The notes: generated by a model from the letters alone, not told the origin. A stretch of DNA of 22,313 nucleotides from UBA7703 sp034926785 (GCA_034926785.1 JAYFQU010000012.1:1-22313); one strand, 5' to 3'; positions 1 to 6,693 are shown, counted from the stretch's first letter. Numbers and translations are program-made.

Positions 1-63
1 CAGTTCAACCAACTGCTTCTTCTGTTCTTCGCTGAACGTTCTTCTTGCTCGTTTCTCAGTCAT
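1..63 (-). CDS. IS3-type transposase OrfA, N-terminal fragment (runs off window)
   Basis: Only the first 21 codons are visible on the minus strand, starting at the ATG at 63-61 behind an AGGAG ribosome binding site and continuing past the left edge. The peptide begins MTEKRARRTFSEEQKKQLVE, which resembles the start of the helix-turn-helix OrfA protein of IS3-family elements, where a basic stretch is followed by F(S/T)xE(F/Q)K. OrfA binds the IS ends, and with OrfB makes the active transposase by programmed frameshifting. The family call rests on a short piece. A stand-alone helix-turn-helix regulator cannot be excluded, but the abrupt break in the neighbouring integrase gene supports an insertion sequence. 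Confidence 0.6.
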   Translation of the reverse strand, partial: MTEKRARRTFSEEQKKQLVEL

Positions 64-140
64 GGTTTTCTCCTTCTCTTTCTTCTTCAAGAGAATACCA
101 CTACCTTATCTTTTCTGTACAGTTTAGTGTAGCCAATCCA
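1..140 (-). mobile_element. End of an insertion sequence inserted in the integrase gene
   Basis: The IS-like OrfA starts at 63 and is read leftward, so the IS 5' end lies to its right. The integrase reading frame is open from 128 and gives convincing integrase sequence only from about 143, so the IS end lies between about 121 and 142. IS3-family ends finish in CA on this strand, which fits position 121 (TGTACA) or 140 (AATCCA). The in-frame stop at 125-127 favours the latter. The other end and the target duplication lie outside the window. Confidence 0.55.
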
Positions 141-142
141 TT

Positions 143-868
143 AACGCGCTGCTGCATCTAGCACTGGATCAAGCCCGGCGCGAGGGGCTAATAGCAAAGA
201 ACACCGCCGACGATGTAAAACTACCGTCAGCAAGGCCAAAAGAGTACACGATACCAACGCCGGAGCAAATGAAGCTATTGCTTGACGAGCTGCGCGGCGC
301 GGAATGCTATCTGGCTATTCTGACGTGTGCGGTCATGGGATGTAGACGCGGCGAGGCTCTGGGTCTCTACTGGTCTGATATTGACTTTGAGGCTAATACA
401 ATCGATTTCAAACGCGCGCTCATAGTCAACAACCTAACCAACAAAGTAGAACCAGGCGAATTGAAAACAAAGAATAGCCGCCGCATTCTACCTATGCCGG
501 ATATGCTGCGCGCTGAGCTGCTGAAAGTGAAGCAGGGGAAAGAGCAAGCCGCGCGCGGAGCGGGTAAGCATGTTGTGTCCTCGCCGTTCGTGTTTACAAC
601 GATACAGAATAAGCCGTTTCGCCCGGACAGCATCAGCCAAGCATTCAAACGAGCTGCGGTTAAAGTTGGCCTACCGGATATGCGGCTACACGATCTGCGA
701 CACACGGCGATTACGTACATGCTAGAAGCAGGGGAGAACCCCAAGACGGTATCAGAGTTTGCCGGGCATGCTACCGCTAATTTCACTATGAACCAGTACG
801 CGCACGTGCTGGAACCGAGCAAGAAAAAAGCATCGGACGCGCTCATGAAATCACTGTTTTCAAAGTAG
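143..868 (+). pseudogene. Tyrosine site-specific integrase, 5'-truncated by an insertion sequence
   Basis: This is a phage or ICE-type tyrosine recombinase that has lost its N-terminal arm-binding domain and most of its core-binding domain. The frame is open from 128. Residues encoded from 143 (NALLHLALDQARREGLIAKN) match the end of a core-binding domain. The first ATG is at 269, giving a 199-residue catalytic domain. All catalytic elements are visible: R in GCRRGEALGL, K in ELKTKNSRR, HDLRHTA, GHA, and the nucleophile Y in MNQYAHV. The gene ends 90 bp from the 3' end of tRNA-Asn, the usual integrase-attachment-site geometry. The element it served must extend left of the window. A catalytic-domain fragment could be made from the ATG at 269 but would be unlikely to recombine. 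The family call is secure, and loss of function is inferred. Confidence 0.85.
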
Positions 869-869
869 T

Positions 870-891
870 TGTGTCAGATTTGTGTCAGATT
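870..891 (+). repeat. Tandem 11-bp repeat beside the integrase (candidate arm-type sites)
   Basis: TGTGTCAGATT occurs twice head to tail at 870-880 and 881-891, just after the integrase stop codon and before the tRNA-Asn attachment region. Short direct repeats here commonly serve as integrase arm-binding sites. That role is inferred from position. A looser ATTGAATA pair follows at about 889 and 911. Confidence 0.6.
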
Positions 892-926
892 GAATAAAAC
901 GAACTCAAATTGAATACAAAGAAAAA

Positions 927-956
927 CCCGCAAACGCACTGTTTACGGGCTTTTTT
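927..956. terminator. Bidirectional terminator between integrase and tRNA-Asn
   Basis: The arms 927-935 (CCCGCAAAC) and 941-949 (GTTTACGGG) pair with one C-A mismatch around a 5-base loop. T951-T956 follow on the plus strand. On the minus strand the hairpin is followed by TTTTTC. It can therefore stop transcription of both the integrase and the tRNA. Confidence 0.8.
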
Positions 957-958
957 AA

Positions 959-1034
959 TGGCTCCCCCTGTTGGACTCGAACCAACGACACTGCGGTTAA
1001 CAGCCGCATGCTCTACCGACTGAGCTAAGGAGGA
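959..1034 (-). tRNA. tRNA-Asn (anticodon GUU)
   Basis: On the minus strand this 76-nt sequence folds as a complete cloverleaf with encoded CCA. The acceptor arm is TCCTCCT with AGGGGGA (one G-T pair), the D stem is GCTC/GAGC, the anticodon stem is TGCGG/CCGCA around loop CTGTTAA with anticodon GTT, and the T loop is TTCGAGT. Its 3' end faces the integrase gene, so the 3' half is the likely attachment site of the element to the left. The gene keeps a full sequence, as expected when integration rebuilds the tRNA end. Confidence 0.97.
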
Positions 1035-1047
1035 ACGTTACTCGGAG

Positions 1048-1076
1048 ATTTTACATGAATTCGGCAACACTTGCAA
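1048..1076 (-). promoter_or_regulatory. Sigma-A promoter of tRNA-Asn
   Basis: On the minus strand, TTGCAA (1076-1071), a 17-bp spacer and TAAAAT (1053-1048) lie directly upstream of the tRNA 5' end at 1034. Confidence 0.7.
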
Positions 1077-1111
1077 TGAACACTGGACGCCGTGAGCGGT
1101 GTTTATTGCAA
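1071..1111. repeat. 13-bp inverted repeat overlapping the tRNA-Asn -35 box
   Basis: The arms 1071-1083 (TTGCAATGAACAC) and 1099-1111 (GTGTTTATTGCAA) match at 12 of 13 positions around a 15-bp spacer. The left arm contains the tRNA -35 hexamer, so this could be an operator or an extruding hairpin. No T-run follows, so it is not an obvious terminator. Confidence 0.6.
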
Positions 1112-1157
1112 AATATAGATTGATTTCTTGCTGAATCTTTCATTTGCTCGTCTTTGA

Positions 1158-1186
1158 TTGACGTTTTAGAAATCGATTACTATAAT
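1158..1186 (+). promoter_or_regulatory. Strong sigma-A promoter for the membrane protein-yaaO-holB run
   Basis: TTGACG (1158-1163), 17 bp and TATAAT (1181-1186) give a near-consensus promoter. The start point should fall near 1193. Starts upstream of that point, such as ATG at 1154, are therefore unlikely for the gene that follows. Confidence 0.85.
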
Positions 1187-1207
1187 ATTGTTATGCAGGA
1201 AAACAGC

Positions 1208-1723
1208 GTGGTCACCCTGATTGATATGGAGACAGTCAAACCGAAACGGAAGCTAAACTATTCCGTTGGGGCACTATATGCTATACTGATTATTATGATG
1301 CTTTGCGGCATTTCACTGAGCAACCTGATCGTAAGCAGATGGGAAATCCCAAGGATTCTGGTCCAGTCGGCGATCTACTTATCTATCGCGATCGCAGCTC
1401 TATATCTGTACCACTTTCACCTAGTATCGTTCCGATATACGCTCACGGATGAATCTTTTGCGATTGAACGGATTGCGGGGGATCGTCAAAAAACGATTGC
1501 TTCGATCTATCTTGATGATATTTGTGAGATTGGCGTAACAAGACCGCGAAGAGGACAGATGCCGCGCATCATGAACGCATCTGTTTCGTCAAAAGAGTCA
1601 ATATGGATCATGGTTTCTGAAAAGGATATGCACATGATCGGCTATCGCGTTAGCCCTAGCAATGAATTTTTAGAGAAACTGACTCTGCAACACCAAATCG
1701 CTCAGACGCAGAAAGATCAATAG
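1208..1723 (+). CDS. Small membrane protein with PH-like cytoplasmic domain
   Basis: The GTG start at 1208 is preferred because AGGA at 1197-1200 sits 7 bp upstream. An in-frame ATG at 1193 would be leaderless, and the ATG at 1154 lies inside the promoter. From the GTG the protein has 171 residues. A short basic N-terminus is followed by two membrane segments (about residues 20-40 and 50-72), then a soluble C-terminal half rich in beta-strand pattern (RYTLTDESFAIERIAG, then SIYLDDICEIGV). That arrangement of membrane hairpin plus a 'turn-on, identity, axis' beta domain is typical of bacterial PH-domain (YdbS/DUF304-like) membrane proteins of unknown function. The assignment is by pattern only. 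It heads a tight run with the decarboxylase-family gene 8 bp downstream, so the three genes are probably co-transcribed. Confidence 0.75.
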   Translation: MVTLIDMETVKPKRKLNYSVGALYAILIIMMLCGISLSNLIVSRWEIPRILVQSAIYLSIAIAALYLYHFHLVSFRYTLTDESFAIERIAGDRQKTIASIYLDDICEIGVTRPRRGQMPRIMNASVSSKESIWIMVSEKDMHMIGYRVSPSNEFLEKLTLQHQIAQTQKDQ

Positions 1724-1731
1724 ATTACTCA

Positions 1732-3147
1732 ATGGACGAACAAAAAACGACAACCACAGAGACTCTGCCGGAAGTGCTTGGCGCATATGAACGCGAGAAC
1801 TGTGCGCGCTTTCATATGCCGGGGCATAAGGGGCGCGGGCTTGCGGGATTCTGGCGGCCGGAACTGGCGCTTTGGGATGTAACGGAACTGCATAACACAG
1901 ACAATCTGCATGCGCCAACGGGAGCAATAGCCAATGCGGAAAAGAGCCTAGCGCAGGCATACGGCGCAAGGACCTCTTTTTTTGTAGTCAATGGCGCAAC
2001 AAACGCCGTTCAGGCGATGGTGCTGGCCTTAGGAGAAACAGACAAACTGCTTCTCTCGCGCGACTGTCACCGTTCGGCGGTAAACGGAGCGGCGCTCAGG
2101 GGAATTGAAACCTGCTATATTTCTCCAGAGTATGATCCGGAAAGCGGATTGTTGGGTATGGTAACGCCGGAAGCGCTGGGTCTTGCGCTGGCGCAGACGA
2201 AAGCGACGGCGGTTCTGATTACTTCACCCAACGCATACGGGTTTTGCGCCGATATCGACGGCCTTGCAAAAACAGCGCATAAGCACGGCGCGCTTCTGCT
2301 GGTTGACGGAGCGCACGGAGCGCATTATCCGTTTTCCAATGCTTTGCCGCAAGGGCTTGGCGGAATGGCAGACCTTTTTGCGCACTCGCAACACAAAACC
2401 ATGGACGCGCTGACACAGGCAGCCAGCCTGCATCTTGGCGATTGCCGTATCACGGAAGAACAGGTGCGCAGGACGCTCGCGTTGACGGAAACCACAAGTC
2501 CGTCCTACCTATTAATGGCGTCTTTGGACTGGTCCGTTTATATGGCAAAGCGACGGGACTGGACCGGACAAGTTGCCCGTTGTATCGAGCTGGAAAAGCG
2601 GATTATGCTGATAAAAGGGCTGCATGTGCCGACAGAACCGATCGGCATTGGTGTTTTGGAACGCGATCGGACTCGCCTGGTAATCGATGTCACCGGGCGC
2701 GGATATAACGGCTATGAAGCGCAGCGGCATTTAGAGCGCGACGGGATATTCATTGAGATGGCCGACGCGCGGCATCTTGTATTCATTACAACGCCGAACG
2801 ACGAAGCGATTTGGTATGATCGTCTCCTGGAGTCGCTTGGCAAGCTGGAATTCAGAGAGCCGACTGCTGCGCACGATCGGAACCGGAAGGCACGTTTGAC
2901 CGACAATGAACAGCGGTGCACAATTCGGGAGGCAACGTTTGCTGCGATGGAGCTGATCGCACTGGAAGGCGCCGCGGGCAGAGTTGCAGCCGAACCAATT
3001 GGTATCTATCCGCCGGGGATTGCGCTGGTGATGCCCGGAGAGCGAATTTCGAAGGATGCCATCGAATATTTAAACGAAGAAGAGAAGAATGGCGGGGAGC
3101 TCTTTGGCGTAAGAAACGGCTCCGTATTTGTGAGTAAGGAATATTGA
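1732..3147 (+). CDS. Orn/Lys/Arg decarboxylase family PLP enzyme (YaaO-like)
   Basis: This 471-residue protein is a pyridoxal-phosphate enzyme of the aminotransferase-fold Orn/Lys/Arg decarboxylase family. N-terminal FHMPGHKG (27-34), NTDNLHAPTG (55-64), the cofactor-site stretch GATNAVQ, DGAHGAH (192-198, D192 pairing with the PLP ring nitrogen) and SQHKT with Schiff-base lysine K222 are all visible. A C-terminal domain typical of the family follows. Length fits Bacillus YaaO/SpeA (about 480). The substrate cannot be fixed from sequence, and arginine, lysine or ornithine are all possible, giving a polyamine or cadaverine. It lies 8 bp after the membrane-protein gene and 7 bp before holB. Bacillus has yaaO-tmk-yaaQ-yaaR-holB, and here tmk and its neighbours are missing. 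The ribosome binding site at this start is weak, suggesting translational coupling. Confidence 0.88.
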   Translation: MDEQKTTTTETLPEVLGAYERENCARFHMPGHKGRGLAGFWRPELALWDVTELHNTDNLHAPTGAIANAEKSLAQAYGARTSFFVVNGATNAVQAMVLALGETDKLLLSRDCHRSAVNGAALRGIETCYISPEYDPESGLLGMVTPEALGLALAQTKATAVLITSPNAYGFCADIDGLAKTAHKHGALLLVDGAHGAHYPFSNALPQGLGGMADLFAHSQHKTMDALTQAASLHLGDCRITEEQVRRTLALTETTSPSYLLMASLDWSVYMAKRRDWTGQVARCIELEKRIMLIKGLHVPTEPIGIGVLERDRTRLVIDVTGRGYNGYEAQRHLERDGIFIEMADARHLVFITTPNDEAIWYDRLLESLGKLEFREPTAAHDRNRKARLTDNEQRCTIREATFAAMELIALEGAAGRVAAEPIGIYPPGIALVMPGERISKDAIEYLNEEEKNGGELFGVRNGSVFVSKEY

Positions 3148-3154
3148 GAAAGCT

Positions 3155-4126
3155 ATGCAGGAAAGACTGGTAGAAGCAATCATAAGCGGGCGTGCGCCGC
3201 ACGCGATATTGATCTCCGGCCCGGAGGGGAGCGGCCGGCGTGAGCTGGCGAGGAGATGCGCCGCACTTTACTGCCTCGGAGAGGAACGACCGGAACGGTT
3301 GAATGGCTGCCCGAACTATTATGAAATCGGCGAAGGCACTGTGAAGGTGGACGACATACGCACGCTGCTATCATCCGCCGCTATGCAGGGATTTAACGGC
3401 GGGAAGCGTGCGTTTGTATTTGTAAACGCACAAAACATGAGCGCACAGATTCAAAATACGCTGCTTAAAACACTGGAAGAACCGCATTCGGATACCATGC
3501 TCATTTTAACGGGAAATGAATTCGGGCTGCTTCCGACGATTCGCTCACGTTGTTTGATCGAACGCATTGGAGCAAGCGGCGTAGAAATGACCGCAAGAGA
3601 ATTAGTAAAAGATGGAATGGACGAGAGCGAAGCGAGATTCTTTGCCGGACTGGCGGACGGCATTGTCAACCGTGCGCGCGGCTACGCAACAGAGCAAGCG
3701 CGAGCTTTTCGCAAGGGCGCGTTAAGCGTTCTGGAGCGGGCTGTATTTGAATACGCCCCCTTTTCGGAGGCGGCGGAGCTGGTGACAACCGCTGGGGCAG
3801 AAACGGACGCGGAAGAGACCGCGGACGAAGAACCAAAGGTCAAGGGGATGAAAAAGAAAAAGCGAGGAGATGCAAAACTCGCCATATCTCTGCTCACCAT
3901 CTTTATCAGCGTATTTCGGGATGCGCAGGATGCGGCTTTGGGCTATGAGAAACTGGTAAACAGCGATTGCGAAACGCTGGTTCGACGCATTGCGGCAGTC
4001 TTTACAACCGCGCGGATACAGGGTATCATAGAAATGTTAGCCAGTGCGCAACAAAAACTCAATGCTGGGGCGAGCGTAACACTCTCGCTCGACCATGTTC
4101 TGGCAAAGTTATATGCGCGGGGATGA
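3155..4126 (+). CDS. holB: DNA polymerase III delta' subunit
   Basis: This 323-residue clamp-loader subunit belongs to the complex that places the sliding clamp on primed DNA. A degenerate P-loop GPEGSGRR (22-29) has arginine in place of the catalytic lysine, as expected for a delta' that does not hydrolyse ATP. LLKTLEEP (103-110) and the SRC motif (131-133) are the family's most conserved features. Cysteines C35, C40 and C52 recall the zinc module but do not make the full four-cysteine set. An acidic-then-lysine-rich stretch at about 216-240 (DAEETADEEP, then KKKKR) looks like a disordered insertion before the C-terminal collar domain. The gene starts 7 bp after the yaaO-like gene, and ricT follows 84 bp downstream, as in the Bacillus holB-yaaT neighbourhood. 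Confidence 0.92.
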   Translation: MQERLVEAIISGRAPHAILISGPEGSGRRELARRCAALYCLGEERPERLNGCPNYYEIGEGTVKVDDIRTLLSSAAMQGFNGGKRAFVFVNAQNMSAQIQNTLLKTLEEPHSDTMLILTGNEFGLLPTIRSRCLIERIGASGVEMTARELVKDGMDESEARFFAGLADGIVNRARGYATEQARAFRKGALSVLERAVFEYAPFSEAAELVTTAGAETDAEETADEEPKVKGMKKKKRGDAKLAISLLTIFISVFRDAQDAALGYEKLVNSDCETLVRRIAAVFTTARIQGIIEMLASAQQKLNAGASVTLSLDHVLAKLYARG

Positions 4127-4164
4127 CGAACAAACTGATAGAAAGAATTGCTGACTTCTAACTT

Positions 4165-4176
4165 GCGCATATGCGC
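4165..4176. repeat. Perfect 12-bp palindrome upstream of ricT
   Basis: GCGCATATGCGC is its own reverse complement and lies 35 bp before the ricT start, between holB and ricT. It could be an operator. No convincing -35/-10 pair is visible around it, so ricT may be read through from the holB run. Confidence 0.45.
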
Positions 4177-4210
4177 GATGTTTTAAGGTGCATAAAGGAG
4201 CAAAGGCATC

Positions 4211-5467
4211 ATGAAGGTTATTGGCGTACGATTCAAATCGAGCGGACGCATCTATTATTTTGATCCGTTGGAATTCGAGTTTGCAGAAGGGGACGGCGTC
4301 ATCGTTGAAACCGCGCGCGGACAGGAATACGGAGAGGTCGCGCAGGTGGCTATGGAAGTTGAGGAGACGGTTATCGTTTCTCCGCTCAAGCCGGTTGTTC
4401 GTCCCGCAAGCGAGCAGGATACGACGATGCGCGAGCAAAATTGCGCAAAGGAAGGGGACGCCTTCCGCGTCTGCCAGCAGAAGATTGAACAGCATAAGCT
4501 GGACATGCGTCTCGTCAGCGCGGAATACTCCTTTAACGGGAGCAAGTTGGTATTTTATTTTACGGCGGATGAGCGAGTGGATTTCCGCGACTTGGTCAAG
4601 GACCTTGCATCACAGTTCCGTACGCGCATCGAGCTCAGGCAGATTGGTGTGCGCGACGAAGCAAAGATGCTCGGCGGGCTTGGCTCCTGTGGGCGCGTGG
4701 TCTGTTGCAAGGCGTTTCTGGATGATTTTCATCCTGTTTCCATCAAAATGGCAAAGGAACAGAATCTTTCGCTCAGCCCGACAAAGATCAGCGGGCTCTG
4801 CGGCAGATTGATGTGTTGCCTGCAATATGAGCAGTCCTGCTATGAGGAAATGAAGCGCAAAATGCCGCATGTGAACCGGGAGATTTTGACGCCGGACGGC
4901 ATCGGCACCGTGGTGGACAACAACGTGATCACGGAAAAGACAAAAGTGCGTTTGAACATGCCGGACGGAACCATCGATCTAAGAGAATTTCACTACACGA
5001 TGCTCGCAAAACCCGGCGATCCTTTGCCGGTAGCGCCCGCGGCAGATCCGGCCGTACCCAAGGAAGAAACGCCGGTTTCAGTGGAAAGCGCGCCGCAGCA
5101 GGGCGGGGAGGGTGCGCAGGAGCGCAACCCCGACCGCAAGCGCCGCAGAAGAGGCGGGCGCGGCAAGAGTGGAAATCACCCGAATGCGAACGGCGGAACT
5201 CCGGAGGGGGCGGCTGCGCAGCCCCGCGAACAGCAGCCACGCGCCCAGCAACAGCCGCAGCAGCGGCGGCCGGAAGGTCAGCAGAGGCCGAATCAGCCGA
5301 GGCCAAACCAACCGCGGCCGCAGCAGGCGGGCGGAATCGCTCAGCAGGGGCAGCAGGGACAGCGGCAGAACGGCGCGCCGGACGGGCAGAGAAGCGCAAA
5401 TCATCACAGGCGCGGCGGCGCAAACCGTCCCAGACCCACAGCGCCTGCGCCAGAAAAGAAGGAATAA
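4211..5467 (+). CDS. ricT: PSP1-domain protein RicT (YaaT-like) with long disordered tail
   Basis: The start has a good AAAGGAG site (4195-4201). Residues 1-270 match RicT/YaaT, which in Bacillus works with RicA and RicF as a complex carrying Fe-S clusters that adjusts RNase Y-dependent mRNA maturation, sporulation and competence. The core carries the conserved cysteines, here C160, C165, C166, C197, C202, C203 and C210, in GSCGRVVCC and GLCGRLMCC settings. Family members are about 275 residues long. This protein is 418, because of a tail from about 275 that is rich in Q, P, R, G and N with repeated 'QRPNQPRPNQPRP'-type units and a basic RKRRRRGGRGK patch. The tail looks disordered and possibly RNA-binding, which is inference. 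It follows holB, as in Bacillus. RicA and RicF are not in this window. Confidence 0.92.
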   Translation: MKVIGVRFKSSGRIYYFDPLEFEFAEGDGVIVETARGQEYGEVAQVAMEVEETVIVSPLKPVVRPASEQDTTMREQNCAKEGDAFRVCQQKIEQHKLDMRLVSAEYSFNGSKLVFYFTADERVDFRDLVKDLASQFRTRIELRQIGVRDEAKMLGGLGSCGRVVCCKAFLDDFHPVSIKMAKEQNLSLSPTKISGLCGRLMCCLQYEQSCYEEMKRKMPHVNREILTPDGIGTVVDNNVITEKTKVRLNMPDGTIDLREFHYTMLAKPGDPLPVAPAADPAVPKEETPVSVESAPQQGGEGAQERNPDRKRRRRGGRGKSGNHPNANGGTPEGAAAQPREQQPRAQQQPQQRRPEGQQRPNQPRPNQPRPQQAGGIAQQGQQGQRQNGAPDGQRSANHHRRGGANRPRPTAPAPEKKE

Positions 5468-5477
5468 ACGGCGATTA

Positions 5478-5506
5478 TGCGCCATACACCGACAAATTGT
5501 GGCGCA
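5478..5506 (+). terminator. Weak hairpin after ricT
   Basis: TGCGCCA (5478-5484) and TGGCGCA (5500-5506) form a 7-bp stem around a 15-base loop, 10 bp after the ricT stop. There is no T-run of note, so it may be a weak terminator or an mRNA end stabiliser. Confidence 0.4.
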
Positions 5507-5530
5507 ATGCTGATTTTACATCGGACTGTG

Positions 5531-5558
5531 TTGACGAATTACCCCGCTGTGTTATAAT
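5531..5558 (+). promoter_or_regulatory. Sigma-A promoter of the ferredoxin gene
   Basis: TTGACG (5531-5536), 16 bp and TATAAT (5553-5558) lie 32 bp before the ferredoxin ATG. A TACGGAGGAA ribosome binding site sits in between. Confidence 0.85.
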
Positions 5559-5590
5559 GTTTACGAAATTTGGATACGGAGGAACGGATC

Positions 5591-5761
5591 ATGGCATATA
5601 AGATTTCTGATGAGTGCATCAGCTGTGGCGCCTGTGCGGCAGAATGCCCCACCGAGGCGATCACCGAGGGCTCCAGCATTTACGTAATCGACGCTGACAA
5701 GTGCATCGACTGCGGCAACTGCGCGGATGTCTGCCCAGTAGGCGCGCCCAAACCCGAGTAA
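5591..5761 (+). CDS. 2[4Fe-4S] ferredoxin, clostridial type
   Basis: The ATG at 5591 follows CGGAGGAA at normal spacing. An in-frame TTG upstream at 5570 lacks a site of its own. The 56-residue protein has two classic cluster motifs: C9-x2-C12-x2-C15-x3-C19-P and C38-x2-C41-x2-C44-x3-C48-P. Length and layout are those of the small low-potential ferredoxins of clostridia, soluble electron carriers used with pyruvate:ferredoxin oxidoreductase and hydrogenases. It is a single-gene unit with its own promoter and a strong terminator, so it is likely highly expressed. The specific redox partner cannot be told from the neighbours. Confidence 0.96.
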   Translation: MAYKISDECISCGACAAECPTEAITEGSSIYVIDADKCIDCGNCADVCPVGAPKPE

Positions 5762-5770
5762 AAAAGCTCA

Positions 5771-5804
5771 AAAAGACCCGGACGGTTTGCCGTTCGGGTC
5801 TTTT
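5771..5804. terminator. Bidirectional terminator between ferredoxin and lipoprotein genes
   Basis: The arms 5771-5785 and 5790-5804 pair along 15 bp with one G-T-type mismatch (core GACCCGGACGG with CCGTTCGGGTC) and a 4-base loop. A-rich sequence precedes and T-rich sequence follows, so it serves both converging genes. Confidence 0.9.
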
Positions 5805-5851
5805 GCATTTTTGGCCGGCATAAAGTAAAAATGGATTTGGAAGAAGGCTCA

Positions 5852-6415
5852 TTAACCGCAGCAGGTAGCCAGCGGAAGATCGACATAGATAATGGGGAGA
5901 AGCACGTCGGTTAAGGAGTCAAAATCGGTTTTGTCCGGCGTATAGAACGTATATTGCACATCCTCAAAGCTCCATTTGGCGAGCGCGCCATCCGCACCGC
6001 CGTTGATTGTTTGCACTTGTACCGTGACGGTGAAACCGGGGCCCGCAAGATCCAGCGACTGCGGCAGGGGATCGAAAGTTTCATAAACGCCGGAGATATC
6101 CTCTGTTGTTTTCGCGGCGCGATAGGTGAAGGTTTCGCCATCGAGCGTGAAGATGATCTGGGCGATGGTATTGCTAATGATGCTGTAGCTTACGCTCTCA
6201 GCCTGCTGATGTGGGGTGATGATAAAACCAAGCGGATCAAAATCCGTCGAATCTTCAACCTCGACTATGGGGTTTGGAAGCTCGGCCGCCTGTTGTGGCG
6301 AGGTTGGAGCGGCCGGAACAGCACTTTGCTGCGCGGCGGTATCAGCCACTTTCTTGCAGGAGGCGAAAGCGAAGATGAGCAGAATAGCAATGACAGTGGT
6401 AACGATTTTTTTCAT
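5852..6415 (-). CDS. Secreted lipoprotein of unknown function (DUF4367-like C-terminus)
   Basis: The start at 6415 (MKKIVTTVIA) is chosen because AAAGGA lies 8 bp upstream on the minus strand. An upstream in-frame start at 6436 has no good site. The 187-residue protein has a lipoprotein signal: basic MKK, a hydrophobic stretch, then lipobox-like FASC with C20 to be lipidated. A Ser/Ala/Pro/Gln-rich linker (about 24-60) is followed by a beta-rich domain from about 65. The stretch TFTYRAAKTTEDISGVYE resembles DUF4367-type domains of Firmicute lipoproteins, but that is a pattern judgement. The protein ends in two adjacent cysteines (TCCG). It is a single-gene unit, convergent with the ferredoxin and divergent from the capsid genes. 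Confidence 0.8.
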   Translation of the reverse strand: MKKIVTTVIAILLIFAFASCKKVADTAAQQSAVPAAPTSPQQAAELPNPIVEVEDSTDFDPLGFIITPHQQAESVSYSIISNTIAQIIFTLDGETFTYRAAKTTEDISGVYETFDPLPQSLDLAGPGFTVTVQVQTINGGADGALAKWSFEDVQYTFYTPDKTDFDSLTDVLLPIIYVDLPLATCCG

Positions 6416-6491
6416 GGAATCAGTCCTTTCGGGCAAGCGCTCCGTGATATTTGTTCAATAGGCTGAGCTTTTACACGGAATAATTTTATTT

Positions 6492-6497
6492 ATCATA
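6492..6497 (-). promoter_or_regulatory. Possible extended -10 promoter of the lipoprotein gene
   Basis: On the minus strand, TATGAT (6497-6492) is preceded by TGG, giving an extended -10 TGGTATGAT about 77 bp before the start. The -35 match is poor, so this is tentative. Confidence 0.4.
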
Positions 6498-6533
6498 CCA
6501 TAGGGAATCGCGGAACAAAAGTGATCCACTCAC

Positions 6534-6557
6534 GCGCCTTGAAAGGGCGCTTTTTTT
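6534..6557 (+). terminator. Terminator just upstream of the capsid gene set
   Basis: GCGCC (6534-6538) pairs with GGCGC (6546-6550), extended by a T-G pair, around a short loop, and seven Ts follow at 6551-6557. No plus-strand gene ends here, because the gene to the left is on the minus strand. It either insulates the capsid genes or ends an unseen short transcript. Confidence 0.75.
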
Positions 6558-6568
6558 ATATCATATGG

Positions 6569-6606
6569 ATTCCGATAACTTTTGCACGCTGAATTTCGAT
6601 AATTTT
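6569..6606 (+). promoter_or_regulatory. Paired direct repeats upstream of the small terminase gene
   Basis: ATTCCGATAACTTT (from 6569) and ATTTCGATAATTTT (from 6593) match at 12 of 14 positions and start 24 bp apart. They lie about 100 bp before the first capsid gene. Such spacing fits two sites for a dimeric regulator, or a repeated -10-like GATAAT element. No sigma-A pair at proper spacing is visible here. Confidence 0.5.
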
Positions 6607-6633
6607 GGGCCGGATTGCTGCGTTAGGATGATT

Positions 6634-6672
6634 GTGGCGGGAGGGAAGAAGCCTCGAACACCTTGCCGCCAC
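6634..6672 (+). promoter_or_regulatory. Leader hairpin before the small terminase ribosome binding site
   Basis: GTGGCGG (6634-6640) and CCGCCAC (6666-6672) are complementary 7-base arms with a 25-base loop, ending just before the AAAGGAG site at about 6678-6684. It could modulate translation of the capsid operon. This is inference. Confidence 0.35.
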
Positions 6673-6693
6673 GCAAGAAAGGAGCACGGACGA

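Noticed and set aside
870..891. Tandem 11-bp repeats considered as a CRISPR fragment
   Set aside because: There are only two copies with no spacer, and no cas genes. Integrase arm sites are a better fit.
5954..6466. Plus-strand frame opposite the lipoprotein gene
   Set aside because: The minus strand has a lipoprotein signal, a good ribosome binding site and a terminator, while the plus strand has none of these.
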